DNA from: Pseudoalteromonas viridis
GTDB lineage: Bacteria; Pseudomonadota; Gammaproteobacteria; Enterobacterales; Alteromonadaceae
Assembly: GCF_017742995.1 (NCBI RefSeq)
Contig: NZ_CP072426.1
Coordinates: 248,001 to 312,000 of the forward strand
Length of the DNA stretch: 64,000 nucleotides
Reading direction: 5' to 3'
Both the position numbers and the translations under genes were made by a program. Of the stretch, positions 44,743 to 54,791 are shown piece by piece. The stretch's first letter is position 1. Each line of letters starts with the position of its first letter. The notes beneath the pieces are model-generated. The model searched no databases. It saw only the letters and a program-made list of their open reading frames with translations, and was not told the DNA's origin.

Positions 44743-46918
44743 CTACTGAACAAGACCCTTGTATTGACGTCGATACGCATGCAGCAGCGGTTCAGTATAG
44801 CCATTTGGCTGTTCCTTGCCTTGCAACACCAGCGCCAGAGCCGCCGCAAAGGCCAGGTTGTCTTCGATGTTTTCGCCGCTCATTGGCTGGTATTGCGCGT
44901 CATGGCGATTTTGCTCATCGACGATTTTTGCCATCCGCACAAAAGTGCGCTTAACCTGCTCCTCAGTGCAAATACCATGGTGCAACCAGTTAGCAATGTG
45001 CTGGCTGGAGATACGCAACGTTGCTCTGTCTTCCATCAAGCCAACATGATTGATGTCGGGTACTTTCGAGCAACCAATCCCTTGATCTATCCAGCGCACC
45101 ACATAACCCAAAATCCCCTGGGCATTATTGTCCAGCTCGGTTTGAATTTCATCATCGCTTAACTGACGCGCGCCCAGTAACGGCGGTGTCAGCAGGTCGT
45201 CCAGGCTTGCCATCTGCCGCTGGGCAATTTGCTGCTGTAATGTCGCCACTTCAACTTCGTGATAATGCATGGCATGCAAAGTGGCCGCAGTGGGAGAGGG
45301 CACCCAGGCGGTGTTGGCACCCGACTTAGGATGTGCCAGCTTCTGCTCCATCATCAGCGCCATTTTGTCTGGCATCGGCCACATGCCTTTGCCTATCTGC
45401 GCTTTACCCGCAAAGCCCGAAGCCAGACCTGTGTCTACGTTACGATCTTCATACGCCGCTATCCAGGGCTGTGCTTTTATCTCGCCTTTGGGTAACACAG
45501 GGCCGGCCAGCATGGATGTGTGGATCTCGTCACCGGTTCTGTCCAGGAATCCGGTATTGATGAATACGACGCGGGCGTGAGCCGCATTAATACAGGCCTG
45601 TAAGTTTACAGATGTACGGCGCTCTTCATCCATAATGCCCATTTTTAGCGTGTTTTCAGGTAATTTCAGCAGCTGCTCTACCGCACTAAACAACTCGCCG
45701 GTAAAGGCCACTTCTTCCGGACCATGCATTTTGGGTTTAACGATATTCACACTCTGCGCCGTTGAGTTTTTATGTGCACCCTCACCATACAGATCGTGCA
45801 GCGCGGCGGTTGCGGTGATCACCGCATCGACTATCCCTTCGAATACCTCTTCACCGTGCTCATCCAAAATGGCAGGCGTGGTCATCAGGTGGCCAACATT
45901 ACGCACAAACATCATAGCTCGGCCTTTAAGGCTAAGCGTCTGGCCATCAGGTGTCAGGTAAGTTTTGTCGGCATTCAGTGAACGGGTTACTGTTTTACCG
46001 GCTTTTTCAAACTGCTCTTTGAGTGTGCCCTGCATCAGGCCCAGCCAGTTGCGGTAAACCTGTACTTTATCTTCGGCATCCACAGCTGCTACTGAGTCTT
46101 CACAGTCCATGATGGTGGTCAGCGCGGATTCCAGGATCACGTCTTTGATCCCGGCCTTGTTCTGCCTGGCCGATCGGATCCTGGGGATCGATCAGGATCT
46201 CAAAATGCAGATCATGGTGCTTAAACAGTAACGCCGACGGGCTCTGTGGCTGTCCGTTATATCCGGCAAACTGCGCAGGATCTGCCAGTTTAACCTGGCT
46301 TGAGTCGTTAAGCGTGATGATCAGTTCACCCTGCACCACCGCATAGTTGGTGCTTTCGATATGAGAGCCATGTGCCAGCGGCAAAATACGGTCCAGTAGC
46401 TGGCGAGCATAGGCCATCACTTTAAAGCCCCGCACCGGGTTATAACCACCGCTTGCGCGCTCAGCGCCGTCTTCCTCCGGCAACACATCGGTGCCATAAA
46501 GCGCATCATAGAGCGAGCCCCAGCGAGCATTGGCTGCATTTAGCGCAAACCGTGCATTACTAACCGGCACCACTAACTGTGGACCCGCAATACGGGCAAT
46601 TTCAGGCTCAACCTGCTCGGTGGTGATAGGCTGCGCAGCAACATCGGGCACCAGATAACCAATTTCGGTTAAAAATGTCCGATACTTTTCAGCATCCCAG
46701 CTCGGATTCGCTAAGTGGTAGTCATCAATTTGTTTTTGTAATAGATCGCGCTTGGCAAGCAGCGCCCGGTTTTTGGGTGTGAGAGTGTGGATAATATTAG
46801 AAAAACCAGACCAGAAGTCGTCTGCGTTAATTTGGGTGCCAGGCAGCAGCTCCTGATCGACAAAGTCAAACAGGCGGGTATCGATACGCAATCCGGCCTG
46901 TAAAATGTGAGAACTCAT
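44743..46918 (-). pseudogene. glcB: Malate synthase G, split by a one-base frameshift
   Basis: The N-terminal part (46918 to about 46155, MSSHILQAGLRIDTRLFDF) and the C-terminal part (about 46154 to 44743, from [20 protein letters not shown]) are in adjacent frames and together give about 724 residues, the normal GlcB length. On the coding strand the junction reads GAACAAGGCCGGGATC; removing one G restores AEQAGIKDV, as expected for the family. The extra base is at about 46155-46156. Active-site regions ([15 protein letters not shown]) are intact in the second part. The enzyme condenses glyoxylate and acetyl-CoA to malate. A good ribosome site (AAGGATC) precedes the first ATG. This is either a genuine recent mutation or a sequencing error. 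It is divergent from aceA. Confidence 0.85.
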
Positions 46919-47150
46919 GTGAGTGATCCTTGATCGGGTTTGAACGGGTCACTTTAAAATAAGCCAATTTCACTAAAAACAAACCCCTTTACCCATTCAC
47001 AATAAATATACTGGCAATAACAACTATAAATTTAAAAAATTCCACTGGTCGGTCTAGTGTTTATTTAAGCGCCAGGCAGCACTCTCACACTCGCTCTCTG
47101 GCAGACAAACATAAACCAGTTAGCTTAAACCCGTTCGAAGGAATTTTGTT

Positions 47151-48755
47151 ATGAGCAGTTATACCTCTCAAATTGATCGTTTTACTACATTGTGCCAGTC
47201 TCAGGGCGATACATGGCAGGGGATCAACCCTGAATTTGCAACCAGAATGCATTTACAAAACCGCTTTAAAACGGGTCTGGATATTGCCAAATACACCGCG
47301 AAGGTAATGCGTGAAGATATGGCGGCGTACGATGCCGACAGCAGCAAGTATACGCAGTCGCTGGGTTGCTGGCATGGTTTCACTGCTCAGCAAATGATGA
47401 TGGCCATTAAGCGCCATAATAAGACCACCAAACGCTCTTACGTGTACCTGAGTGGCTGGATGGTTGCCGCACTACGCTCTGAATTTGGACCGCTGCCAGA
47501 TCAAAGCATGCACGAAAAAACCGCCGTGCCTAAGCTGATTGAAGAGATCTACACCTTCCTAAAACAAGCAGATGCACGAGAGCTTGACCACCTTTATAAA
47601 GCGCTGGATGAGGCCAAAGCACAGGGTGGTGACGTACAGGCAATCACAGCACAGATAGATAACTTTGAAACTCACGTGGTGCCAATCATTGCCGATATTG
47701 ATGCCGGTTTTGGTAACGAAGAAGCCACCTACCTGCTGGCAAAACAAATGATTGAAGCGGGTGCCTGTGCCATTCAGATTGAAAACCAGGTGTCGGACGC
47801 CAAACAGTGTGGTCACCAGGCAGGTAAAGTGACCGTGCCTCATGAAGACTTTCTAGCCAAGATCAATGCGGTGCGTTATGCATTCCTGGAGCTGGGCGTA
47901 GAAGATGGCATTATTGTCGCTCGTACCGACTCTCTCGGTGCCAGCCTGACGCAAAAAATCCCGGTTTCTAAAACGCCTGGCGATTTGGCCAGCCAATACA
48001 ATGCGTTCCTCGACACCACCGTTATTTCAGGCGCTGCGGATCTGAACGAAGGTGACATGGTCATTAAACAAAATGGTGAGCTGTGCAAGCCGGTTCGCCT
48101 CGACAATGGCTTGTATCAATTCAGAGAAGGCACAGAAAAAGACCGCGTTGTACTTGATTGTGTCACCAGCTTGCAATCAGGCGCCGATCTGTTGTGGATT
48201 GAAACTGAAAAGCCCAATGTAGAGCAAATAGCAGAACTGGTAAACCGGGTCCGTGAGCAGGTGCCCAACGCCAAACTGGTATATAACAATTCACCGTCAT
48301 TTAACTGGACCCTGAAGTTCCGTGAGCAGGTTTATGCAGAGTGGCAGGCACAGGGTAAAGATCTGTCGACCTACCCGGATCCAACTCAAGATCCTAAAGC
48401 GCTGATGTCTCCTGAGCTGGATCAATCAGAGCTGGCAGCAGAAGCCGATGCTAAAGTACGTACCTTCCAGCGTGATGGTGCTGCTCAGGCAGGTATTTTC
48501 CACCACCTGATCACTTTGCCGACTTATCACACGGCTGCGCTGAGCACAGATATTCTGGCGGAAGGTTACTTTGGCGACCTGGGTATGCTTGCCTACGTAC
48601 GTGATGTTCAGAGACAGGAAATTCGCCGCGAGCAGGCTTCCGTGAAACATCAGGACCTGGCCGGCTCAAACATTGGTGATACACATAAAGAGTATTTCAG
48701 TGGTGAAAACGCGCTGAAAGCAGGTGGTGAAGCCAACACCATGAACCAGTTTTAA
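47151..48755 (+). CDS. aceA: Isocitrate lyase (long form)
   Basis: A 534-aa enzyme of the approximately 530-residue subfamily found in Pseudomonas and Vibrio. Motifs: YVYLSGWMVAA, IADIDAGFGNEEATYLLAKQM (metal-binding Asp), and the catalytic KQCGHQAGKVTVPHEDF. Further, VARTDSLGA, VYNNSPSFNW and AQAGIFHHLITLPTYHTAAL. It cleaves isocitrate to glyoxylate and succinate, the first glyoxylate-shunt step. AAGGAA precedes the ATG. It is transcribed divergently from malate synthase G with 232 bp between them, so both probably share control by acetate or fatty-acid growth. A strong terminator follows. Confidence 0.96.
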   Translation: MSSYTSQIDRFTTLCQSQGDTWQGINPEFATRMHLQNRFKTGLDIAKYTAKVMREDMAAYDADSSKYTQSLGCWHGFTAQQMMMAIKRHNKTTKRSYVYLSGWMVAALRSEFGPLPDQSMHEKTAVPKLIEEIYTFLKQADARELDHLYKALDEAKAQGGDVQAITAQIDNFETHVVPIIADIDAGFGNEEATYLLAKQMIEAGACAIQIENQVSDAKQCGHQAGKVTVPHEDFLAKINAVRYAFLELGVEDGIIVARTDSLGASLTQKIPVSKTPGDLASQYNAFLDTTVISGAADLNEGDMVIKQNGELCKPVRLDNGLYQFREGTEKDRVVLDCVTSLQSGADLLWIETEKPNVEQIAELVNRVREQVPNAKLVYNNSPSFNWTLKFREQVYAEWQAQGKDLSTYPDPTQDPKALMSPELDQSELAAEADAKVRTFQRDGAAQAGIFHHLITLPTYHTAALSTDILAEGYFGDLGMLAYVRDVQRQEIRREQASVKHQDLAGSNIGDTHKEYFSGENALKAGGEANTMNQF

Positions 48756-48780
48756 TTGTCATAAAGTTCCTTAATCAAGC

Positions 48781-48801
48781 AAGGGCCTGCGGGCCCTTTT
48801 T
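48781..48801 (+). terminator. Rho-independent terminator of aceA
   Basis: AAGGGCC and GGCCCTT form a 7-bp stem with a 4-nt loop, running into five T residues, 26 bp after the stop. Confidence 0.9.
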
Positions 48802-48802
48802 A

Positions 48803-49214
48803 GATCAGGTTTTTACCAGCACAGTATCGGCAACACATAATCCAATCTACAAAGTCGACGACCTGCTGCCAGACCCAACAGACTCAGCCTCTTTATTCTC
48901 AGCCAGATTAGTTCTGGATCACGATTTTACCCGCCTGCGAGTGTTAGATCAGGATTTTATCAGCTGAGGCGCTTTTTATGGCAGACAAGGGGCGTGAGCG
49001 ATACAAAAAGAGGACAACCACAAGATTTTGGCTTAAAATTCGGAAAAACCTGCTTACTACAGGCTTAAAAATTCCACTAGTTGCAATAATAAACACGGCT
49101 CAGGCCACATTTTTACTAACTCCGAAGTCAATAAACCAAAATTTTACTAAGTCAGCAGCGGATAAATCAGAATTTTACTAACTAGGTAGCCTTACAAACC
49201 ATCATTTTACCAAC
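48803..49214 (+). repeat. Array of seven degenerate iteron-like sites
   Basis: Seven sites fit a four-base box (GATC or a degenerate form), exactly seven bases, then TAC[CT] (once TATC) and mostly AAC or AGC: 48803 (GATC), 48917 (GATC), 48947 (GATC), 49103 (GGCC), 49134 (AACC), 49165 (AATC) and 49197 (AACC). The last four are spaced 31-32 bp. The pattern is the one found nine times in the replication origin at 60.6-61.03 kb. No gene is convincing in this 549-bp intergenic region (48756-49304), which also carries the kinase promoter. Confidence 0.65.
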
Positions 49215-49304
49215 TCAGCAAGCTGTAAACCCCCTTTACAGATCCATAATTGAACCACAATTATTGCATACTCTGAAAAAAGTCTGATGTGCCACGAAAA
49301 AATT

Positions 49305-51398
49305 ATGAAAAAAATACTGCTTCCATCTGCTTTTGCGTTACTCAGTATAGTTACTGTTAATGCGCAGGCAACCAGCTCGACGTTAACACTACATGAAATC
49401 AAGAAGCTCGAGTTGTCGGGCAATTACGAGCAGGCACTCAGTAGTCTGACCCCATTTTATAGCCATGACGACCTGAAAAAGCAACTAGAAGCACGCTTTG
49501 TTGCAGCACAAATCTATCGCAAGCAGGGCAATCATCAGCAAGCTATTGATGCATTAAACTCACTACCCGAACAATTTCAGCTGGATACCGACAACCAGTA
49601 TCGGCTTTATAAAGAGCTGGGGATCAATTACCGCCGCATGGGTAAGCTAGATGACGCTGAAAGCTACTACAAACTCGCTTTGAAAACCGCTAAATCAATG
49701 AATAATAATGACTTTATAGGTCAAAGTTATTCCAACCTCGGCACCTTATATGACACCAGAAATGAAATGGCGATGGCCATGCAGTTTCAGCTTAAAGCCA
49801 GGGACGCACTCAAGGACAGCCAGCTTCATGGGGTGGTCGCCAACAACTTTTATAATCTGGGCGATATGGCCATGCGCTTCAACGACCTGGAGCAAGCCGA
49901 GTTCTTTTTTACTAAAGCGCTGATCGCAGATAAGAAGTCGGGTGAACTGAGCAATATTGCCGGCACCGCCCTGAGGCTGGCTCAGGTTACATTCAAACGC
50001 AAAAACTACTTACAGGCGGTTGAGAAAACCACCGAGGCCATTGAGCTGCTTGAACAAATTCCAGCTAATGTTGGCCTGGCGCGAGCCCACAAGCTGATCA
50101 GCCAGGCCTATCTCAAGCTGGAAAAAGGAGCAAAGGCCGAGGAGCACGCCAAGCTATCAATGCACTACGCTACTCAAAGTGACAACCAGATACAGCGTTT
50201 CTATGCACACGTCATTATGGCCCGTGCTTATTTGTATCAACACAAACCAGAACTGGCACAGCCCCACTACGAGTGGCTGACACGCTTTATGGCAGAAGAA
50301 GATGAGAACTCTCATATATCTCAGGTATATTATAATCTCAAAGCCAAGTACGACTTTCAGCAAGGCAACCATCAGGAAGCCTACGAAGCGCTAAGCAAGG
50401 CCAATACCTTCTTTGCCCAGAATATAGAAAAAGCCAACTCAGAGCAGGCGCTGACGCACAAGCGCACCATAGACACGGTGATGCAACAGCAACGCCTGGA
50501 TGATTCAGAGCATCACCGCAAGCTAACTGAGAGCCAGCTGCGCAATGCACAACTGATGCAGCGCATGTGGCTGTTTGTTGCCCTGACTTGCTTGCTGCTG
50601 GGTATTCTGATCAGCTATATTTTGTTCAGTAAAAACCGAACAGCACGCCTTAAAGCCAACCTTTATCAGCAAAACCTCAAACAAAAAGATCAGATGCTGG
50701 CCGATATTTCTCATGAACTGCGAACACCATTGAGTGTACTTAAGCTGCACATTGAAGCATTAGAATATAACCTACTGGACGACGACACATTGGCCTACAG
50801 CAAGATCAATGAAAAAATATCCCAGCTTAATCATCTGATCTCAGACGTTTATCAACTGTCTCAGGCCGATAATCACGCTATGGTGGTCAATAATCAGCCT
50901 TACTGTACCCGCACACTGGCTGACAGTTATTGCTACGACATCAAACGTATGGTGCAAAGCAATGATCTGCACTTCAGTGCTGACATTTCGATCCCCACCC
51001 ATGCCAGTGTGTTAATTGACAAGCCCAAACTGGACAGAGTCATAGATAACCTGGCAAAAAATGCCTGTCTGTATACCGACAAACCAGGCCAGGTAAAACT
51101 CAAGATCCGGCAAAACAGTGAGGGGTTGATCATTCAGCTGGAAGATTCATCACCTGGCGTCTCGGACAACGAAAAACCACGTTTGTTTGAACGTTTATAC
51201 CGTGTAGAAAGCTCACGAAGCCGGGCAACCGGCGGCTCAGGTCTGGGGCTATCACTGTGTAAAAGCCTGGTCGAATCCATGTCTGGTGACATTGAGCTCA
51301 GAGATAGTAGATTAGGCGGACTATCGGTTAGGGTGACACTATTTGCCGCTTCAGCAACACCTACGGCCAAAATACCACAAACGGTATCACACAGTTAG
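49305..51398 (+). CDS. TPR-domain sensor histidine kinase
   Basis: 697 aa. The ATG at 49305 opens directly with a signal peptide (MKKILLPSAFALLSIVTVNAQA); an upstream ATG at 49287 is possible. The periplasmic part (25-415) is built of TPR repeats (e.g. YRLYKELGINYRRMGKLDDAE, QSYSNLGTLYD). One transmembrane helix lies at about 421-441. The cytosolic kinase has the H-box DISHELRTPLS (His470), N-box LDRVIDNLAKNACLY, and G-boxes SSPGVSDNEKPRLFERLYR and GGSGLGLSLCKSL. Such kinases sense envelope signals through peptide- or protein-binding TPRs. No response regulator is adjacent; the OmpR-type regulator 2.4 kb further right, on the opposite strand, is a possible partner. Confidence 0.9.
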   Translation: MKKILLPSAFALLSIVTVNAQATSSTLTLHEIKKLELSGNYEQALSSLTPFYSHDDLKKQLEARFVAAQIYRKQGNHQQAIDALNSLPEQFQLDTDNQYRLYKELGINYRRMGKLDDAESYYKLALKTAKSMNNNDFIGQSYSNLGTLYDTRNEMAMAMQFQLKARDALKDSQLHGVVANNFYNLGDMAMRFNDLEQAEFFFTKALIADKKSGELSNIAGTALRLAQVTFKRKNYLQAVEKTTEAIELLEQIPANVGLARAHKLISQAYLKLEKGAKAEEHAKLSMHYATQSDNQIQRFYAHVIMARAYLYQHKPELAQPHYEWLTRFMAEEDENSHISQVYYNLKAKYDFQQGNHQEAYEALSKANTFFAQNIEKANSEQALTHKRTIDTVMQQQRLDDSEHHRKLTESQLRNAQLMQRMWLFVALTCLLLGILISYILFSKNRTARLKANLYQQNLKQKDQMLADISHELRTPLSVLKLHIEALEYNLLDDDTLAYSKINEKISQLNHLISDVYQLSQADNHAMVVNNQPYCTRTLADSYCYDIKRMVQSNDLHFSADISIPTHASVLIDKPKLDRVIDNLAKNACLYTDKPGQVKLKIRQNSEGLIIQLEDSSPGVSDNEKPRLFERLYRVESSRSRATGGSGLGLSLCKSLVESMSGDIELRDSRLGGLSVRVTLFAASATPTAKIPQTVSHS

Positions 51399-51404
51399 TA
51401 CAAT

Positions 51405-51431
51405 AAGTGCCTGGCATATTGTCGGGCACTT
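51405..51431 (+). terminator. Probable terminator after the kinase gene
   Basis: AAGTGCC and GGCACTT form a 7-bp stem with a 13-nt loop, 7 bp after the stop. The T-run that follows is short, so this is tentative. Confidence 0.5.
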
Positions 51432-51663
51432 TAACCGCCTTTTATTCAGTCAAACGAATCGCACCTTTTTAAACAGAACATATTCAAATCAACCTGGGTG
51501 ATTAACAGCCAAATCACGTGATTAAATTATTCTAACCTTCACAGATCCGACCTCAATAAAAATCGTCCTATAACTGATCCGATCAGGCACGATACACAAT
51601 CGCCTCCATTTTCTTTCCACAATGATTGGTTTTAATAAGCCATATACACGGGAGGAATGGTCT

Positions 51664-52143
51664 ATGACACAGCGAACTATGAAACACAATGAATGGGTAA
51701 AAATTGTTGAATCCAGACATCGTCAGAAAAAGCAAAATACGACAGTAAAAACCACATTACCAATCTGGTCTATGTTGTTAGGTGGCTTTATCATACTTTC
51801 AGCTGCATGGACCTACTTTGTTGATAGCTCATCTGAACAGGTGCAGGTTGCAGCGATTGACTCGAGTGCTCAAAAACGCATTACACGCTATTTTTCTAAG
51901 CAGTTCATGATGGGCAGCTGGAAATTCCATAACATTGATTTTAAAAGCGGTGAGCTGAACGTGTTTATCCAGATCCCGACCAAACTGGCAATGTCTGAAC
52001 ATGAAGTGAAAGAATATATTCGTAACTCATTATGCCCGGCTGCCAATAATCGTGTATGGCAGGATGTGCAAAATAACGACATGTATATTTACTTGTATAC
52101 AGACATGCCACGCAGAGGCAAATACGCCTTATGTAACAGCTGA
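51664..52143 (+). CDS. Single-pass membrane protein, unknown
   Basis: 159 aa. The start at 51664 has GGAGGAA 6 nt upstream. A basic cytoplasmic N-terminus (1-31, HRQKKQNTTVKTT) is followed by one transmembrane helix (about 32-53, LPIWSMLLGGFIILSAAWTY) and a small periplasmic domain with two Cys (SLCPAANN and KYALCNS) that could form a disulfide. The family is not recognised. It lies 265 bp after the kinase gene and ends in a strong terminator, so it is probably a separate unit. Confidence 0.7.
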   Translation: MTQRTMKHNEWVKIVESRHRQKKQNTTVKTTLPIWSMLLGGFIILSAAWTYFVDSSSEQVQVAAIDSSAQKRITRYFSKQFMMGSWKFHNIDFKSGELNVFIQIPTKLAMSEHEVKEYIRNSLCPAANNRVWQDVQNNDMYIYLYTDMPRRGKYALCNS

Positions 52144-52161
52144 TCATATGCAAATCTAAAC

Positions 52162-52183
52162 GGGGCTTAATAGCCCCTTTTTT
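52162..52183 (+). terminator. Rho-independent terminator
   Basis: GGGGCT, TAAT loop, AGCCCC, then six T residues, 18 bp after the membrane-protein gene. It also lies at the end of the convergent rmuC. Confidence 0.92.
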
Positions 52184-52220
52184 GTTTATTCAGTACCCTA
52201 AATATATTCCGTAAAGTTAC

Positions 52221-53678
52221 CTACTCCAATTCCAGTTTTGCTTTTTCAGTTAATTCACTCGGTAGCTCACGAGACACAGAAACGCCCAACTCTTTAAACT
52301 CTGAGGCTTGTTTAATTAAATTGCCTTTGCCGCTGTATAGCTGAGCCATTGCTTTATCGTATCCTTCCCGAGCCTTATCCAGTTGTTTACCAACACCTTC
52401 CAGACTGTGTAAAAAGGCATTTAGCTTGCTGTAAAACTTCTCAGCTCGCAGTGCCAGCTCTTTACTGTGTTTGCTTTGCTCTTCAAATCGCCACAACTGT
52501 TTCACGATATTCAGGCTGGTCAGCAGGGTAGTGGGCGTTGCAATTAAGACTTTGTTCTCAAGAGCATACTGATATAAATCGGGTGCATACTTAATGGCCT
52601 CGACAAATGCAGATTCGACCGGAATAAACATGATCACCACTTCGGGAGAATTTAAACCAGGCAAACGTTCATAAGATTTGTCGCCCAGCTCTTTCACCCG
52701 GGCTTTAACGGCCTCAACATGCGCGACAATGGCTTGATTGGCCTCACTATCCTGCTCGGCGTTTACATATCGGGTATAGGCGTTTAGTGAAGTTTTTGCG
52801 TCTACCACCAAGTGGCGCTCCTGGGGCAGATAAACAATGACATCAGGGCGGTATTTACCTTCATCGGTCGAAAAACTCACCTCACGCTGATAGTCATTGC
52901 CGGGACGCAAGCCCGCGCTATCTAGCACATTTTCCAGCATCAGCTCACCCCAGTTACCCTGAGTTTTCTTCTGGCCCTGCAACGCGTTTGTCAGCTTATG
53001 CGCCTGCTCGGTGATGGCCTGGTTGTTGGCCTGCAAATGCAATAACTCGGTGCGCAATGCTGCTCGTTGCTTTAACTCTTCACTGTGAATGGCTTCCATT
53101 TTATCCCGAAAGCCCTTGAGCTCGCCCTGCACAGGTTGTAGCAGCTGAGAAATTTTATCCTGACTGTGACGGGCAAACTTTTCACTTTTATCCTCAAAGA
53201 TTTGTGTCGCGAGGTTTTCAAACTCCTGCTTCAAAATGGATTTTGATTGCTCCAGCTGTGCCAGTTGCGCATCAAAAGATTGCTGTTTCTGCGTCAGCGT
53301 AGTTTTCACATCCGTTAGTTCCAGCTCCAGGCGATGCGCATACGCCTGTGTGTCCTGAGCCATGTCTTCCGCTTTTTGCCAGCGAACCTGCAACTCACTG
53401 GTTTGGCGTTGCTTTTCGGCAAGTCGGGCCTGCAACTGCTGGCAATCGCCATGTAGCTGCCAGTGCTGGGCCTGTGCCTGTTTAAGCTCATCATCCCGCT
53501 GTGCCAGCTGATTTTGCAGTTGCTCGTTTTGCATCGTCAGTTGTGCCTGGGCTGTTTGGTTTTTTTGCCGAAACAGTAAATACAGCGGAGCAAAGATGCA
53601 GGAAGATAACACGGCACCGGCACTGAGCAGGGTCAAAATATGTGTGGGAGAAAGGGAGGCTAAACTGGACCAAAACAT
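52221..53678 (-). CDS. rmuC: RmuC family protein (DNA recombination)
   Basis: 485 aa from the start at 53678 (MFWSSLASLSP), 6 nt after AGAGA; ATGs at 53684 and 53717 are also in frame. Layout: an N-terminal transmembrane anchor (about 9-32), a long Gln-rich coiled coil (35-190), then the RmuC domain (about 215-430) with KKTQGNWGELMLENVLDSAGL, YRPDVIVYLPQERHLVVDAKTSL and PEVVIMFIPVESAF, the nuclease-like core. RmuC limits recombination between inverted repeats in E. coli. The mechanism is not settled. The gene is alone on this strand. Confidence 0.92.
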   Translation of the reverse strand: MFWSSLASLSPTHILTLLSAGAVLSSCIFAPLYLLFRQKNQTAQAQLTMQNEQLQNQLAQRDDELKQAQAQHWQLHGDCQQLQARLAEKQRQTSELQVRWQKAEDMAQDTQAYAHRLELELTDVKTTLTQKQQSFDAQLAQLEQSKSILKQEFENLATQIFEDKSEKFARHSQDKISQLLQPVQGELKGFRDKMEAIHSEELKQRAALRTELLHLQANNQAITEQAHKLTNALQGQKKTQGNWGELMLENVLDSAGLRPGNDYQREVSFSTDEGKYRPDVIVYLPQERHLVVDAKTSLNAYTRYVNAEQDSEANQAIVAHVEAVKARVKELGDKSYERLPGLNSPEVVIMFIPVESAFVEAIKYAPDLYQYALENKVLIATPTTLLTSLNIVKQLWRFEEQSKHSKELALRAEKFYSKLNAFLHSLEGVGKQLDKAREGYDKAMAQLYSGKGNLIKQASEFKELGVSVSRELPSELTEKAKLELE

Positions 53679-53797
53679 AGGCATTCTCTTGCTGTTGCTA
53701 TGTTTAGATAATATCAATTACATAGCCTAAATGCCTATTATATTGTGCTTTTCTTCGGGTTTATTGCGGTGATGTCGCGGCGCTAATGCGCCGTCTA

Positions 53798-54490
53798 TTA
53801 TGCGTCGAGCTGTTGCTCGTTAAAACGATAGCCCGCACCGTAAACCGATTCTACAATTTTGGGCGAGCAATCGATTTGTTTAATTTTTTTACGGATGTTC
53901 TTAATGTGGCTGTCGATAACGCGGTCGGAAATATCAAAGTTGTCTGGCTGAATATGATCAAGGATCTGCTGACGTGAAAAAACCCGATTTGGCGCTTGGT
54001 ACAACATGGCAAACACGTCAAATTCAACTTTGGTCAGAGACAGGGTCTGCCCCTTGATAGCCACAATCAGTTGCTCAACATCAACGACTATTGGCGCCTC
54101 CTGAGACGCGCTGGGTGCCGCCTGACAGCGACGTAAGATGGCTTTGATACGCATGACCAGCTCAGCAGCACTGAATGGCTTACAGACGTAATCATCGGCG
54201 CCAAACTCTAAGCCTTTTAATCGGTCGGCCTCTGAGACCTTTGCCGTCAGCATCACAATTGGCACTATGGAGAATTCGCGGATCTGGCGCATACACTCTA
54301 CACCGTCCTGATTTGGCAGCATGATGTCCATCAAAATGGCCTCGGGTTTGTTTTCTCTGACCCAGTCGACCACCAAAGCACCATCCGCAATATGAGAAAT
54401 ATCGAATCCAGAAGCCTTGAAAAACAGCATTACCTGCTCTGCAATATCGTAATCATCCTCAACGATAAGAATATGGTGCTTAGATGTCAT
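53798..54490 (-). CDS. OmpR-family response regulator
   Basis: 230 aa. The receiver domain (5-118) has the acidic pair ED at 11-12, phospho-acceptor Asp55 (ILMDIMLP), the switch Thr in VMLTAK, and Lys in VCKPFSAAE. A winged-helix output domain (about 132-225) ends VESVYGAGYRFN. It binds DNA as a phosphorylated dimer. It begins immediately after the stop of the upstream 88-aa gene (stop and ATG adjoin), so they are co-translated. There is no adjacent kinase; the TPR kinase at 49.3-51.4 kb is a candidate partner. Confidence 0.93.
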   Translation of the reverse strand: MTSKHHILIVEDDYDIAEQVMLFFKASGFDISHIADGALVVDWVRENKPEAILMDIMLPNQDGVECMRQIREFSIVPIVMLTAKVSEADRLKGLEFGADDYVCKPFSAAELVMRIKAILRRCQAAPSASQEAPIVVDVEQLIVAIKGQTLSLTKVEFDVFAMLYQAPNRVFSRQQILDHIQPDNFDISDRVIDSHIKNIRKKIKQIDCSPKIVESVYGAGYRFNEQQLDA

Positions 54491-54757
54491 TTAGCCTCTC
54501 GATTTAGCCTTAAGTTGTGAAAGCTGCTTTTTAACCTGACCTTTTAGTTTATCCGATAATGTTTCATCGAACAGCAGCATGGTCAGAATGCTTGCCAGAT
54601 CCTCTGAACTGGCGACCTCGTTCAGTAGATCATAATCACACTGTGACTGAGGTTCAATAAAGTTTAACTGTGAAATTGCATTTTCGTAGCACAACATAGC
54701 TCGCCCCTTGAGTCCATTGCTTCCTAATTCGCCAATATAGCTATTAAAGTCGAACAT
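54491..54757 (-). CDS. Small hypothetical protein
   Basis: 88 aa, mostly helical and acidic, no signal or membrane segment (MFDFNSYIGELGSNGLKGRA at the start, KGQVKKQLSQLKAKSRG at the end). Not recognised. Its stop directly adjoins the response-regulator start, so the pair forms an operon. It may be a small partner or adaptor of that regulator, but nothing in the sequence shows it. Confidence 0.65.
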   Translation of the reverse strand: MFDFNSYIGELGSNGLKGRAMLCYENAISQLNFIEPQSQCDYDLLNEVASSEDLASILTMLLFDETLSDKLKGQVKKQLSQLKAKSRG

Positions 54758-54791
54758 TATGGATCAAATATGGAACAGCTTAAAAACGCAC

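Noticed and set aside
48978..49181. 67-codon frame inside the iteron-like array
   Set aside because: It runs through the repeat sites, has no convincing ribosome site, and its protein is just a translation of the repeats.
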